Assembly (NCBI RefSeq): GCF_013522725.1 | Contig: NZ_JAAMRF010000003.1 | Span: 62,001-126,000, forward strand | Direction: 5' to 3' | From: Stutzerimonas azotifigens | GTDB taxonomy: Bacteria; Pseudomonadota; Gammaproteobacteria; Pseudomonadales; Pseudomonadaceae | DNA length: 64,000 nucleotides | Notes under the pieces: generated by a model | Seen by the model: only the letters and a program-made list of their open reading frames with translations | Database searches by the model: none | Told to the model about the DNA's origin: nothing | Translations under genes and position numbers: made by a program | In this document: positions 6,688-16,582 of the stretch, in pieces | Layout of the letters: each line of letters opens with the position of its first letter | How positions within the stretch are numbered: the first letter of the stretch is position 1

Positions 6688-9125
6688 GGCTGTTGACCCT
6701 CACTGGTCGTTGCCGGTTGTTCGTAGCGCGGTAGCTCGAACCAGAAGCAGGCACCGCGGCCCTCTTCGGAGTCGAAGCCGATACGTCCGCCCATACGTTC
6801 GATCAGATCCTTGCTGATGGCCAGGCCGAGGCCGGTGCCGCCCTGCTGGCGGGTGTCCGACGAGTCGGCCTGGGCGAATTTCTGGAACACCCGCTCGCGA
6901 AAGGCCTCGCTGATGCCGGGGCCCTGGTCGGTGACACTGACCCGCACGGCGTCGCCGCGCATCTCGGCGCTTATGCATACCTCTTCGCCAGGCGGAGAGA
7001 ACTTGGCCGCGTTGGACAGCAGATTGCTCAGTACCTGATGCAGGCGCAGGGTATCGACGCGAACGAGCGCCTCGCTGGAGTGCGTCAGGCGATAGCGCAC
7101 GCCGAGCCGCTTGGCATAGCCTTCGTTGCTGCGCAGGGCCTGTTTCAGCAGCGGCTGCAAGGGCTGGATGTGCAGGTCGAAGCGCATCTTTCCGGCGTTG
7201 AGCTTGTCCATGTCGAGCAGGTCGTTGATCAGCGCGGTGAGCCGCTGGCTATTCTGGTGGGCGATGCCCAGCAGCTCCTGCAGGTGGGGCGGCACCTCGC
7301 CGATCACTTCGCCACAGATCAGCGCGAGCGAGCCCGTAATCGAGGTCAGCGGCGTGCGCAGCTCGTGGCTGACGGTGGAGATGAACTCGCGCTGCAGCTG
7401 CTCGATGCGCTTGCGTTCGGTGATGTCGTGCAGCACCGCGACGGCACCGATCTGGTCACCGTCCGGTGCATGCAACGGGTCGGCATTGACCAGCACATGA
7501 CGCGGCTGGCCGTCGAGCACGATGGTCATCTCGAGATTGGTGATGTGCTCGCCGTGCAACGCCCGACGCAGCGGAATCTCCTCCTCGGCCAGCAAGGTGA
7601 CGCCGTCGGCGTGATAGAGGTGGTAGCGGCTGGCCCACTGGTCGGGGGAAATCGGCTCGGCATCATGGCCATGCCACTCCCTGGCCTTGTCATTGAATAA
7701 CGTCAGGTGGCCTTCGGCGTCACAGGCGATTACCGCTTCGGAGAGGGCCTCGAGCAGACGACGGTTCATTTCCTGCTGCTTGGCCAGCTCATCCTGCTGC
7801 GCGCGGCGCTCGGTGATGTCCGTGACCAGGCCATGCCAGAGCACCGAACCATCGGGGCGGGGCATCGGTGTGGCCCGTGCCTCGACCCAGATCAGCCCCT
7901 TGCGCGGGTGGTTGATGCGGTGCTCGAAGTGCCACGGCGAGAGGGTCGCGGCGGCGGCACGGATGGTACGGCCGACGCGCTGGCGGTCCTCCGGATGCAT
8001 GACCGCAAACAGCGGATTGACGCTGTCGGAAATCTGGTTCGAGGTCAGCCCGTAGATCTGTTCGATGCCTTCGCTGGCATAGGGGAACTGGCCGCGCTCG
8101 CCGGGTCGCCAGAGGTACTGGAAGAGCATGCCCGGCACCTGCGCCGCGATCTGTTGCAGGCGCAGCTGAAGCTGTTGCTGGTAGCCCATGTCGTACGCGA
8201 TGGCGAGGTAGCCGCGTAGTCGCTGCTGGTCGTCGATGATCGAAGAGACGCTCAGTTGTACCGGGATCAGGCCAGCGTTGCGGTGCCGCATCTGCCATTC
8301 GCGCAGCTCGCGGTGGCCGCGTTGCAGCTCGGCGGTCAGCACGTCGAAGCCGGGTTCGATCGGCCGCCCCAGCTCTTGCGACATTGCCGAGGCACGCGCC
8401 TGCAGGGCCTCGCTGGTCAGCAGCGTCTGCGCGAAGGGCTGGTCGATCAGCTCCGCCTCCCGGTAACCGAGCAACTGCTCGACGGCGGGGTTGATACTGG
8501 CGATATGTCCCGCCTGGTCTACCACCACCACCGCACTGCTGGCGCTGTCGAGGATGGCTTTCTGGAGTGCGGCCTGTTCGGCATGGCGGCGGGTCAGCAG
8601 GCGCTGTTCGAACAGGCGGATGACCTGGCGACCGAGGCGCTCGAGGGCGTCGCGCTGCTGGTCGCTGAGCTGGCGTGGCTTGCGGTCGATCACGCAGAGC
8701 GTGCCCAGGTTGTAACCGTCGGGCGTGGTCAGTGGCGCCCCGGCGTAGAAGCGGATGTCCGGCGCATCGGTGACCAGCGGATTGTTGGCGAAGCAAGGAT
8801 CGCGGGTGGCGTCCGGCACTTCGAAGACATCGTTGCCCTGAATGGTGTGGGTGCAGAACGAGATTTCCCGCGGGGTCTCGCTGACCTCAAGCCCGACGCG
8901 GCTCTTGAACCACTGTCGGCGCTCGTCGATCAACGAGATCAGGGCGATGGGCGTGCCGCAGAACTGCGCGGCCAGCTGGGTGAAATCGTCGAAGGCGTCC
9001 TCATCGGGCGTATCGAGAATCTCATAACGCAGCAGGGCGGCCAGGCGCGAAAGTTCGCGCTGTGGCGGGGCGAGCGTCGTGCTCGTGTTCGCAGGTTCCA
9101 TCGGGTTGCCTGATGCTCGGCTCAT
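6684..9125 (-). CDS. GAF-PAS-PAS-PAS sensor histidine kinase
   Basis: An 813-residue soluble kinase without membrane segments. A GAF domain spans about 30-172, PAS domains about 186-310, 320-440 and 455-570, a HisKA dimerisation domain follows with H587 in 'STVSHELRTPL', then an HATPase domain with N box around N705, a 'DQGPGI' G1 box and a 'GGTGLGLAIS' G2 box. No receiver is attached; the next gene supplies one with an ATGA overlap. The kinase core from HisKA onward closely resembles that of the kinase at 9599-13765. Start at 9125 has GGAAC upstream; the ATG at 9101 is an alternative. The signal is unknown; the cytoplasmic GAF/PAS array suggests an internal redox, light or ligand cue. Confidence 0.9.
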   Translation of the reverse strand: MSRASGNPMEPANTSTTLAPPQRELSRLAALLRYEILDTPDEDAFDDFTQLAAQFCGTPIALISLIDERRQWFKSRVGLEVSETPREISFCTHTIQGNDVFEVPDATRDPCFANNPLVTDAPDIRFYAGAPLTTPDGYNLGTLCVIDRKPRQLSDQQRDALERLGRQVIRLFEQRLLTRRHAEQAALQKAILDSASSAVVVVDQAGHIASINPAVEQLLGYREAELIDQPFAQTLLTSEALQARASAMSQELGRPIEPGFDVLTAELQRGHRELREWQMRHRNAGLIPVQLSVSSIIDDQQRLRGYLAIAYDMGYQQQLQLRLQQIAAQVPGMLFQYLWRPGERGQFPYASEGIEQIYGLTSNQISDSVNPLFAVMHPEDRQRVGRTIRAAAATLSPWHFEHRINHPRKGLIWVEARATPMPRPDGSVLWHGLVTDITERRAQQDELAKQQEMNRRLLEALSEAVIACDAEGHLTLFNDKAREWHGHDAEPISPDQWASRYHLYHADGVTLLAEEEIPLRRALHGEHITNLEMTIVLDGQPRHVLVNADPLHAPDGDQIGAVAVLHDITERKRIEQLQREFISTVSHELRTPLTSITGSLALICGEVIGEVPPHLQELLGIAHQNSQRLTALINDLLDMDKLNAGKMRFDLHIQPLQPLLKQALRSNEGYAKRLGVRYRLTHSSEALVRVDTLRLHQVLSNLLSNAAKFSPPGEEVCISAEMRGDAVRVSVTDQGPGISEAFRERVFQKFAQADSSDTRQQGGTGLGLAISKDLIERMGGRIGFDSEEGRGACFWFELPRYEQPATTSEGQQP

Positions 9126-9147
9126 TGTGTTTGTTCCGGCGGCGCCA

Positions 9148-9534
9148 TCAACCTCGCCCGGCTTGCCAGATGGACCTTACCTGGCCTGCCAGCAGCATGG
9201 GGTCGAAGGGTTTGATGATCACTTCCCGAGCACCCAGGCCCCGCAGGTACTCGACTTCGTTGGGTTGCACCTTGGCCGTCATGAAGGCTACCGGGATGTC
9301 TGCCAGGGCGAGGCGTTCACGCAGGCGCGCCAGGGTTTCGGGGCCGTCCATGCCGGGCATCATCACGTCGAGCAGAATGAAGTCGGGCGCGAAGCCCAGG
9401 GCTTGTTCCAGGGCTTCCGGGCCGGACGAGCAGCACAACACCTCGAATCCACCGACCACCTCCAGCGCGACCTTGGTCACCGCCTGGATGGAGGGATCAT
9501 CCTCGACATGCAGAATTCGCCTCAGCTCGTTCAT
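9148..9534 (-). CDS. Stand-alone CheY-like response regulator (first copy)
   Basis: A 128-residue receiver (MNELRRILHVEDDPSIQ...) with phospho-aspartate in 'FILLDVMMPGMDG' and lysine in 'IIKPFDP'. The start at 9534 is chosen because it aligns with the paralogue at 6687; an in-frame ATG at 9573 would add 13 unconserved residues. It lies between two kinase genes, 64 bases after the 1388-residue kinase and 22 bases before the 813-residue kinase. It has no output domain. Likely partner is the upstream membrane kinase. Confidence 0.9.
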   Translation of the reverse strand: MNELRRILHVEDDPSIQAVTKVALEVVGGFEVLCCSSGPEALEQALGFAPDFILLDVMMPGMDGPETLARLRERLALADIPVAFMTAKVQPNEVEYLRGLGAREVIIKPFDPMLLAGQVRSIWQAGRG

Positions 9535-9598
9535 CGTCTCGCCCCAATGAGTGTAGTTTGCCCATGCTGGCATGACCGCCTGCGGAAAGCAGCCAGCA

Positions 9599-12500
9599 TC
9601 ACCGAGTGGTCTCCGCGACCTCGTCGGCCAGCGGCAGCTCGAACCAGAAGGATGCGCCCTGGCCTGGCCTGCTGTCGAAGCCGATGCGTCCGTGCATGCG
9701 TTCCACCAGTTCCTTGCTGATCGCCAATCCCAGGCCGGTACCGCCCTTCTGGCGGGTGTCGGAGGAGTCGGCCTGGGAAAATTTCTGGAAGATGCGGGTC
9801 TCGAATTCCGGTGCGATGCCGGGGCCGCGGTCGGTCACGCTGACCCGTACCCCGTTGCCCTGCGCGCGGACCGCAACGATGACCACTTCGCCGGGCGGCG
9901 AGAACTTGGCCGCATTGGACAGGAAATTGGCCAGCACCTGTTCCAGCCGTGTCTCGTCGGCCATCACCTGCCAATCGCGCACCGGCTCGAGGACGAAGCG
10001 CACCTGGTGCTGTTCCGCGTAGGCCTGGTGGCTGCGCAGGGCCTCTTCGAGCAGCGGGGCCAGCGGCAACGGCCGGAGATTGAACGCCATCTTGCCGGCG
10101 ACCAGCTTGTCCATGTCCAGCAGGTCGTCGATCAGTCGGCCCAGGCGCAGGCTGTTCTGATGGGCGATGCCGAGCATCTGTCGCATCGGGCCGGACAGCT
10201 CGCCGAGCGCGCCGCCGTTGATCAGCCCCAGCGCGCCGCTGATGGAGGTCAGCGGCGTGCGCAGCTCATGGCTGACGATGGAGACGAATTCGCTTTTCAT
10301 GCGCTCGATGCGCTTGCGCTCGGTGATGTCGCGTACCAGGCCGATGTACTTGCGTGTTCCGTCATGGCTGACCTGCGAAACGCGCAGCTCGACGGTAAAC
10401 GGCTCGCCATCGCGGCGGATCGCGGTCAGCTCGCGATCCAGCGCCTGGCGTTCGGACAGGTGGTCGTCCGGCTGGCCGTTACACAGTGCGACCGTTTCCG
10501 GCAGCAGCAGGGAAAGCGGGCGGCCGAGTACTTCGTGCTCCAGATAGCCGAAGGTGCGCTCGGCCGCATGGTTGAAGGTCTCGATGGTGCCGTTGTTGTC
10601 GGTGATGATGATCGCGTCGATGACGTTGGCGATCAGCAGGCGCAGGTAGCGCTCGCGTTCCTGTACCTCCTGCTCGGCCTGGGCGCGCTCGGTGATGTCC
10701 TGGATGATCGACCAGACCAGCGGCTGGCCATCGTCGCCGGTCATCAGCGCGCCGTTGAGCAGTACCGGTACCTGGGTCCCGTCGGCGTGGCGCAGCAGTG
10801 TTTCGTAGGGGCCATGAAAGCCGTCGCGGATGAGGGCGTTCAAAGCCTGCGAGTCGCCGGCCAGCGCGGGCATCAGGCTCAGGAAGTCGAGGTTGGTCAG
10901 GGCCGAGTCGTCGTAGCCGCTCATCCGGCACAGCTGCGGGTTCCACTCCAGCATTCTGGCGTCTGACAGCCGGCTCAGCATGATGCCCACCGGCGCCAGG
11001 CGGTAGAGCGCGGCGAAGCGCTCCTGGGTCAGGCGCAATGCACTTTCGGCCAGCACCCGCTGGGAGATATCCCAGATGAAGCCGTCGTAACCGATGATCT
11101 CGCCCTTGCGATTGCGTTGCGCGCGGCCTTGCTCGCGGACCCAGACCACTTGCTGCTCGGCGTTGACCAGCCGGTAGGTGCGTTCGAAGACATTCTCCCT
11201 TTGCAGCTGCCGGGGGGCGTCGAAGGCCGGGCGATCCTCGGGGTGAACCAGGCTGGCGAAACTGCGTACCCGACTGTCGATCAGCTCGTCGACCCGGTAG
11301 CCGGTCAGACGTTCTATCCCCTCGCTCAGGTAGCTCATCGTCTGGCCGTCATCGGTGCGGCTGTTGTAGACCACGCCCGGCAGGTTGCTGACCATGGCGC
11401 GGAAGCGGCTTTCGCTCTTCTGTAGCGCGCGGGTGGTTTCCATCAGTTCGGTGACATCGCTGGCAAAGCCCAGGAAACCGATGAGCTGGCCATTGGCGTC
11501 GGTGATGGTGCTGATGGTCAGGTTCAGTTGGCGGACCGTACCGTTCCTGTGTGGGTAGGTCCAATGGCGAGTTTCGGGCGTGCCGGTGCGAGCGATCGCC
11601 GAGAGCGTCTCGAAGCCTTCAATGGGACGGCCGAGTGCGGCGCTGAGGGCGCGGGCGCGCTCGGCCAGTTGCGCTTCGGGCAGTAGCGCCGTGGCGTTGA
11701 GCGTGCCGACGACGTCGTGGGCCTGGTAGCCAAGCAGCAGCTCGGCGCCGGCGTTGAACAGGGTGATCGTGCCCTTCGGGTCGGTGGCGATGATCGCGAC
11801 TTCCGACGACGAGTCGACCACGGCTTCGAGGAAGGCGCGTGTCCGACGGATGGCGTCTTCCTGCTCGCGCTCGCGGCTGACGTCCTTGAGCGTGCCGTAC
11901 ATCATCAGTGGCTCGCCTTCGGCGTTGCGGCTCAGGACCTGACCGCGTGCGCGCACCCAGACCCAGTGACCGTCGCGGTGTTGCATCCGGTAATCATGCT
12001 CGAACAACGCCTGCTCGCCGTGGAAGTGCCAGCCCAGAGCCTCGGCCGCGGCGAGCTCGTCGTCTGGGTGGACCATGCGCGCCCAGATGGCGATGTCGAT
12101 CGGTGCCAGGCTCTCCAGGGTATGGCCGACGATCTCCGCCCAGCGCGGGTTGATCGTCAGAGCGCCGGTCTGCACGTTCCATTCCCAGGTTCCGGCCTGG
12201 GTTGCCTCCAGGACGCCGGTCATGCGCTGGCGCTCGACCTTGATGCGTTGGTCGATCGCCTTGCGTTCGGTGGTGTCGGCGATGAAGCCATGCCAGAGTA
12301 CCGAGCCATCGTCGCGTGCTTCTGCGGTGGCGTAGCCGGCGGCCCAGATCGTGCCCTTCTGAGGGTGGACGATGCGGTATTCGAAGCTGCCCGAACGCAA
12401 CTTGGCCGACCAGTCGCCGATGGTCTGGTGTACGGAGCCCAGATCGTCCGGATGGATACGGGCGAAGGCCAGCGAGGGGTTCTGCATCAGCGCCTCGGCG

Positions 12501-13765
12501 CTCACCCCGTAGAGTTCCCTGCAGCCTTCGCTGACGTAGGGAAAGCTGTACTCGCCCTCGGCCGTGCGGATCATCTGGTAGACCATACCCGGCAACAGGC
12601 TGGTGATCTTCTGGGTGCGCTCGAGCAGTTCCGCGCGCTCGCGCTGCTGATGCTCACGGGCGAGCAAGTGTTCCCGCTGGGCATTCAGCCGCCAGCGATG
12701 CAGGAGGATCAGAGCCAGTAGCAGCAGTTCGGCGAGTAGCCAGGCGCTGGCCCATTTGCGAAACAGCCGATGGTTGCCCGCTTCGTGTTCCTCGCGTTGC
12801 TCGCTGATGTCATGCCAGACCATCGCCGTGGCCAGCGGTGGACGGGTCGGATCCTGTTCTCCGCGGACGTCGCGTAGCGAGAGCTGGTTGAGCAGGAAAT
12901 ATCGGTTGCCGGACTCAAGCTGACGGGCCGCGGACCCTTGCTCCGACGAGGACAGCAGCTTTCGCTCGACCCAGTCGGGCAGCTCGTCGGCCGATCGGCT
13001 GTCGAGCAGCCAGTCACCGCCGTCGCCGAGCGGCTGGCCTTGCGGCTTCTTCCAGAGGCTCTGTTCGAGCGTCCGGCGATCGACGATCAATGCCAGACCG
13101 GCGTCGAGCTGCTTCTGCAGCACGTCAAGATCCGGAAGGATGTCCAGGCCGACCTCCAGGGCGCCGATCACCGCGCTGGTCGGATCGTCGCTGGCACGCA
13201 GGGGAACGATCGCACGGTTACCGGCGCCGTGCCGGGCGATGTCCAGGCCGGAGGCGGGGCGCCCCTGTTCCAGCACGCTGCGCAGCAATTCGCGGTGCTG
13301 GGCCACGTCATCGCCATGAGCCTGCGGATCGTGCAGACGCAGCAGGGTCTTGCCGGCCTCGCCCCAGTACACATCCAGCTGCCGTACCTGGTGTTGCGCC
13401 ATGGCCTGCCAGGACGGGGCGAGTATTGCGTGAAGGCGCTGACGCAGGGCCTGTACGGCGGGTGCGTCGGTAGCGGCACCGCTACGCAGTTGTGCATCGA
13501 TCTGACGCACCACCTCGAGCATCTCGGTGTCGTGCGCCAGCGTGCCGGCCAGCGACTCGGCCTGCTTGAGCAAAGCTTGTTGTGCATTCTGCAGCGCCTG
13601 CGTCTGGAAACGCCCCTGTCTTTCCATCTGCTGTTGCCACAGTCCGTCGCGTACCCGATAGCCGTCATAGGCGAGGAAGGCGAAAAACAGGCTGAGCAGG
13701 AGCGTGCCGATGAGCAGGGGGGTAACGGGAGACAGGTATGTGCCAATGGTTTTTGTTGTTGTCAT
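9599..13765 (-). CDS. Membrane-bound multi-PAS sensor histidine kinase
   Basis: A 1388-residue kinase. Membrane segments at about 14-33 and 341-357 bracket a periplasmic sensor domain of roughly 300 residues. Six PAS-like domains follow at about 385-500, 510-630, 640-775, 785-905, 910-1030 and 1035-1150, several ending in the typical 'DITER' motif. HisKA has H1166 in 'SIVSHELRTPL', and the HATPase has N1284, 'DRGPGI' at 1312-1317 and 'GGTGLGLAIS' at 1341-1350. The start MTTTKTIG at 13765 places the first membrane helix correctly; the longer frame to 13837 adds 24 unlikely residues. It is the first gene of the signalling operon and is very large for a kinase with no attached receiver. Confidence 0.9.
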   Translation of the reverse strand: MTTTKTIGTYLSPVTPLLIGTLLLSLFFAFLAYDGYRVRDGLWQQQMERQGRFQTQALQNAQQALLKQAESLAGTLAHDTEMLEVVRQIDAQLRSGAATDAPAVQALRQRLHAILAPSWQAMAQHQVRQLDVYWGEAGKTLLRLHDPQAHGDDVAQHRELLRSVLEQGRPASGLDIARHGAGNRAIVPLRASDDPTSAVIGALEVGLDILPDLDVLQKQLDAGLALIVDRRTLEQSLWKKPQGQPLGDGGDWLLDSRSADELPDWVERKLLSSSEQGSAARQLESGNRYFLLNQLSLRDVRGEQDPTRPPLATAMVWHDISEQREEHEAGNHRLFRKWASAWLLAELLLLALILLHRWRLNAQREHLLAREHQQRERAELLERTQKITSLLPGMVYQMIRTAEGEYSFPYVSEGCRELYGVSAEALMQNPSLAFARIHPDDLGSVHQTIGDWSAKLRSGSFEYRIVHPQKGTIWAAGYATAEARDDGSVLWHGFIADTTERKAIDQRIKVERQRMTGVLEATQAGTWEWNVQTGALTINPRWAEIVGHTLESLAPIDIAIWARMVHPDDELAAAEALGWHFHGEQALFEHDYRMQHRDGHWVWVRARGQVLSRNAEGEPLMMYGTLKDVSREREQEDAIRRTRAFLEAVVDSSSEVAIIATDPKGTITLFNAGAELLLGYQAHDVVGTLNATALLPEAQLAERARALSAALGRPIEGFETLSAIARTGTPETRHWTYPHRNGTVRQLNLTISTITDANGQLIGFLGFASDVTELMETTRALQKSESRFRAMVSNLPGVVYNSRTDDGQTMSYLSEGIERLTGYRVDELIDSRVRSFASLVHPEDRPAFDAPRQLQRENVFERTYRLVNAEQQVVWVREQGRAQRNRKGEIIGYDGFIWDISQRVLAESALRLTQERFAALYRLAPVGIMLSRLSDARMLEWNPQLCRMSGYDDSALTNLDFLSLMPALAGDSQALNALIRDGFHGPYETLLRHADGTQVPVLLNGALMTGDDGQPLVWSIIQDITERAQAEQEVQERERYLRLLIANVIDAIIITDNNGTIETFNHAAERTFGYLEHEVLGRPLSLLLPETVALCNGQPDDHLSERQALDRELTAIRRDGEPFTVELRVSQVSHDGTRKYIGLVRDITERKRIERMKSEFVSIVSHELRTPLTSISGALGLINGGALGELSGPMRQMLGIAHQNSLRLGRLIDDLLDMDKLVAGKMAFNLRPLPLAPLLEEALRSHQAYAEQHQVRFVLEPVRDWQVMADETRLEQVLANFLSNAAKFSPPGEVVIVAVRAQGNGVRVSVTDRGPGIAPEFETRIFQKFSQADSSDTRQKGGTGLGLAISKELVERMHGRIGFDSRPGQGASFWFELPLADEVAETTR

Positions 13766-14244
13766 ACAGGCTTTTCGAACGAGCGCCGCTTGAGGTTGTG
13801 CAATGAGGGCTTTCGCGTGCGTCTGGCCGGTGGCCATGCGCGCAACGCATTGCTACGGTACAGCCCAAGAGTGATGGCCAGGGGCGCTCGCTGGCAAGCG
13901 CGCGGCGCTCGCGGGAGCATCTTTCTCGCGCACCACCGAAGGAAGTCTAGCGTCTCGCTGCGGGGCTGGTCTGAAACATCCCGTCGATGTTCCGGGGCGG
14001 CGCCCGAAGATACCGACGAAACGGTCTTCGATCGGTCGAGCAGGCCGCGAAGACGCATGGTTCGCGGCGTGCGAATACCGTCGAGCAGGGCGACGGTTCC
14101 TTTGCGGGCCGGGTATCGTCAGGCGGAGCGACGATCGGTTGTTTTCTATCGGCAGGGGGGCTGGTGTTATTGATCTTCGGCCTGATAATGCAGTGCAGGT
14201 CGCCCGAGCCTGCCCACTTCACGATCCGAGGCAACAGATACGCT
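13766..14244. other. 479-base intergenic region between divergent kinase operon and desA
   Basis: No gene is supported here; the open frames lack ribosome binding sites and conserved content. It must carry the promoters of the signalling operon (leftward) and of the desaturase (rightward). A TGATAAT at 14183-14189, 56 bases before the desA ATG, is a plausible -10 element, but no good -35 accompanies it. Confidence 0.5.
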
Positions 14245-15435
14245 ATGTGGTACAACGGTCTTCTCAACCTGTCGGTCTGGCAGCTCGTGGCCGTCACGCT
14301 GGCCGTGACGCACGTGACCATCGTCGCGGTGACGGTATACCTGCACCGCTACTCCGCGCACCGCTCGCTGGAGCTGCACCCTGCGCTCAAACACTTCTTC
14401 CGTTTCTGGCTGTGGCTGACCACCGCCATGAATACCCGCGAGTGGACCGCCATCCACCGCAAGCACCACGCCAAATGCGAAACCGCCGACGATCCCCACA
14501 GTCCGGTACAAAAAGGGCTGGGGACTGTGTTGCGGCGCGGCGCCGAGCTGTACATGGAGGAGGCCAAGAACGAGGAAACGCTGCGCATCTACGGCAAGAA
14601 CTGCCCGGATGACTGGATCGAGCGCAACCTCTATAGCCGCTTTCCCAACCTCGGCATCGTACTGATGCTTGGCCTGGATCTGGCGCTGTTCGGCGTCATC
14701 GGCCTGACCGTATGGGCGGTGCAGATGATCTGGATCCCGCTGTGGGCCGCCGGGGTGGTCAACGGCCTGGGCCATGCGGTGGGTTATCGCAACTTCGAAT
14801 GCCGCGACGCCGCGACCAACCTGGTGCCCTGGGGCATCCTCATCGGCGGCGAAGAGCTGCACAACAACCACCACACCTACCCGAACTCGGCCAAGCTGTC
14901 GGTCCGCAAGTGGGAGTTCGACATGGGTTGGGCCTGGATACGCCTGTTCAGTTTGCTGAGGCTGGCCAAGGTCAATCGCGTCGCGCCCATCGCCCACCGC
15001 GTCGAGGGCAAGGGCCAATTGGACATGGACACTGCCATGGCCATCCTCAACAACCGCTTCCAGATCATGGCCCAGTACCGCAAATTGGTGATCGCGCCGC
15101 TGGTGCGCCTGGAGCTGGCCCGTGCCGATGCGTCGGTACGCCACCATTTCCACCGCGCCAAGCGCCTGTTGTCGCGTGAGCCAAGCCTGCTGCACGACGA
15201 CCAGCACGCACGCATCGCCGTCATGCTCGAGCAGAGCCAGTCGCTGCGGGTGATCTACGAGAAGCGTCTGGCGCTGCAGCAGATCTGGTCCAAGACCAGC
15301 GCCAACGGCCATGACATGCTGGCGGCGATCAAGCAGTGGATCCACGAGGCCGAGGCCAGCGGCATCCAGTCTCTGCGCGAATTCGCCGAGCAGCTCAAGA
15401 CCTATTCGCTACGCCCAGCACCCGCTCTGGCATGA
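14245..15435 (+). CDS. desA: Membrane fatty acid desaturase, DesA-like (delta-9)
   Basis: A 396-residue integral membrane di-iron desaturase beginning MWYNGLLNLSVWQLVAVTL. All three histidine boxes are present: 'HRYSAH', 'HRKHH' and 'HNNHHT'. Four hydrophobic segments fit the stearoyl-CoA desaturase topology. P. aeruginosa DesA (PA0286, 394 residues) shares this opening and inserts delta-9 double bonds into acyl chains of phospholipids, adjusting membrane fluidity. The ATG at 14245 is chosen on that conserved start; the frame is open further upstream, but the added sequence is not desaturase-like. As in PAO1, a GGDEF-protein gene is the neighbour. Confidence 0.92.
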   Translation: MWYNGLLNLSVWQLVAVTLAVTHVTIVAVTVYLHRYSAHRSLELHPALKHFFRFWLWLTTAMNTREWTAIHRKHHAKCETADDPHSPVQKGLGTVLRRGAELYMEEAKNEETLRIYGKNCPDDWIERNLYSRFPNLGIVLMLGLDLALFGVIGLTVWAVQMIWIPLWAAGVVNGLGHAVGYRNFECRDAATNLVPWGILIGGEELHNNHHTYPNSAKLSVRKWEFDMGWAWIRLFSLLRLAKVNRVAPIAHRVEGKGQLDMDTAMAILNNRFQIMAQYRKLVIAPLVRLELARADASVRHHFHRAKRLLSREPSLLHDDQHARIAVMLEQSQSLRVIYEKRLALQQIWSKTSANGHDMLAAIKQWIHEAEASGIQSLREFAEQLKTYSLRPAPALA

Positions 15436-15571
15436 CACATTCAGGCACGGTCTGGGAGGCCGTACCTGAGGGAACTTGCTCACGGGGACGCTTTCTGAAA
15501 GGCATCTTACGGGGTGGCCCCCCACACGCGGCTGCAGGTGTCCTGGAGCCGGCCTTTTTGGGTATGCAGTC

Positions 15572-16567
15572 ATGAGTCTGCTGGGAGAGCAAGGCGGTAC
15601 GGGAATGGGGCTGTTGCCGGGGACTGAAGCGGAAACGTTGCTGGCGCTGATGCATGCGCGAGCAGAAGTCGCACGGCTCAGCGAACGTGAACAGATGTTC
15701 AGCTCGCTGCTCGGCAGCCTTAATGCGGTGCTATGGGCTTTCGACTGGAAAGCCCAGCGGATGATCTACGTCAGCCCCGCTTACGAACGGGTGTTTGGCC
15801 GGTCGGCCGCGCTGCTGCTGGCCGATTACGCCGAGTGGCGCAACAGCATCTATCCGGACGATGTGGAATACGCCCAGAAGACCATGCTCGACGTGCTCGA
15901 TTCGGGCGCGGTGGAAGAGCGCGAATACCGCATCATTCGCGGCGATGGCCAGCTGCGCTGGCTCAGCGACAAGTGCTTCATCGCCCGTGACAGCGAGAAT
16001 GGCAAGGGCCCCCTGGTGGTGGGCATCGCTGAAGACATCACCGAGAAGAAGCAGCTCGAAGGCGAACTGCAACGCCTGGCGACCACCGATGTGCTCACCC
16101 AGAGCAGCAATCGTCGGCACTTCTTCGAATGCGCCCAGCGTGAATTCGACCATGCCCGTCAGTACGCTACCCCGTTGGCGTTCCTGTTGCTGGACATCGA
16201 TGATTTCAAGCGGATCAACGATACCTACGGCCACCCGATGGGCGACCAGGTATTGCAGAAGATCGCCCAGTGCGGCGCGTCGACCCTGCGCCGGGGCGAT
16301 CTGTTCGGGCGGATCGGGGGCGAAGAATTCGCCGCGGTGCTGCCCGGCTGCGCACCGGATCTGGCTGAGCAGATCGCGATGCGCCTGCAGCGCGAGATCC
16401 GGCGCCTGGGCTTCGTCTCCGAAGGGCGGCTGTTCCGCGTCACCGTGAGCCTGGGTCTGACCTCGCTCCATGCCAATGACCTGCTGCTGACCAGCCTCTT
16501 CGCCCGCGCCGACGCCGGCATGTACCAGGCCAAGCGCCAGGGCAAGAACCAGATCGTTCTTACCTGA
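15572..16567 (+). CDS. PAS-GGDEF diguanylate cyclase
   Basis: A 331-residue soluble protein. A PAS domain spans about 45-170 ('LNAVLWAFDWKAQRMIYVSP' through 'GIAEDITEKKQ'), and a GGDEF domain covers the rest, with active-site 'GRIGGEEF' and an RRGD inhibition site five residues before it. It should convert two GTP to cyclic di-GMP in response to a PAS-sensed signal. The start at 15572 is uncertain; the ATG at 15605 has a better AAGGCGG site. It lies 136 bases after the desaturase and may be co-transcribed. No EAL domain is attached. Confidence 0.88.
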   Translation: MSLLGEQGGTGMGLLPGTEAETLLALMHARAEVARLSEREQMFSSLLGSLNAVLWAFDWKAQRMIYVSPAYERVFGRSAALLLADYAEWRNSIYPDDVEYAQKTMLDVLDSGAVEEREYRIIRGDGQLRWLSDKCFIARDSENGKGPLVVGIAEDITEKKQLEGELQRLATTDVLTQSSNRRHFFECAQREFDHARQYATPLAFLLLDIDDFKRINDTYGHPMGDQVLQKIAQCGASTLRRGDLFGRIGGEEFAAVLPGCAPDLAEQIAMRLQREIRRLGFVSEGRLFRVTVSLGLTSLHANDLLLTSLFARADAGMYQAKRQGKNQIVLT

Positions 16568-16582
16568 GGCGCTGACGTCCGG

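Noticed and set aside
13987-14244. N-terminal extension of the desaturase frame
   Set aside because: The added residues lack desaturase similarity, and the conserved family start is MWYNG at 14245.
4680-16567. Signalling genes as a phage-defence island
   Set aside because: All domains are kinase, receiver and cyclic di-GMP types; no nuclease, toxin or CBASS-like effector is present.
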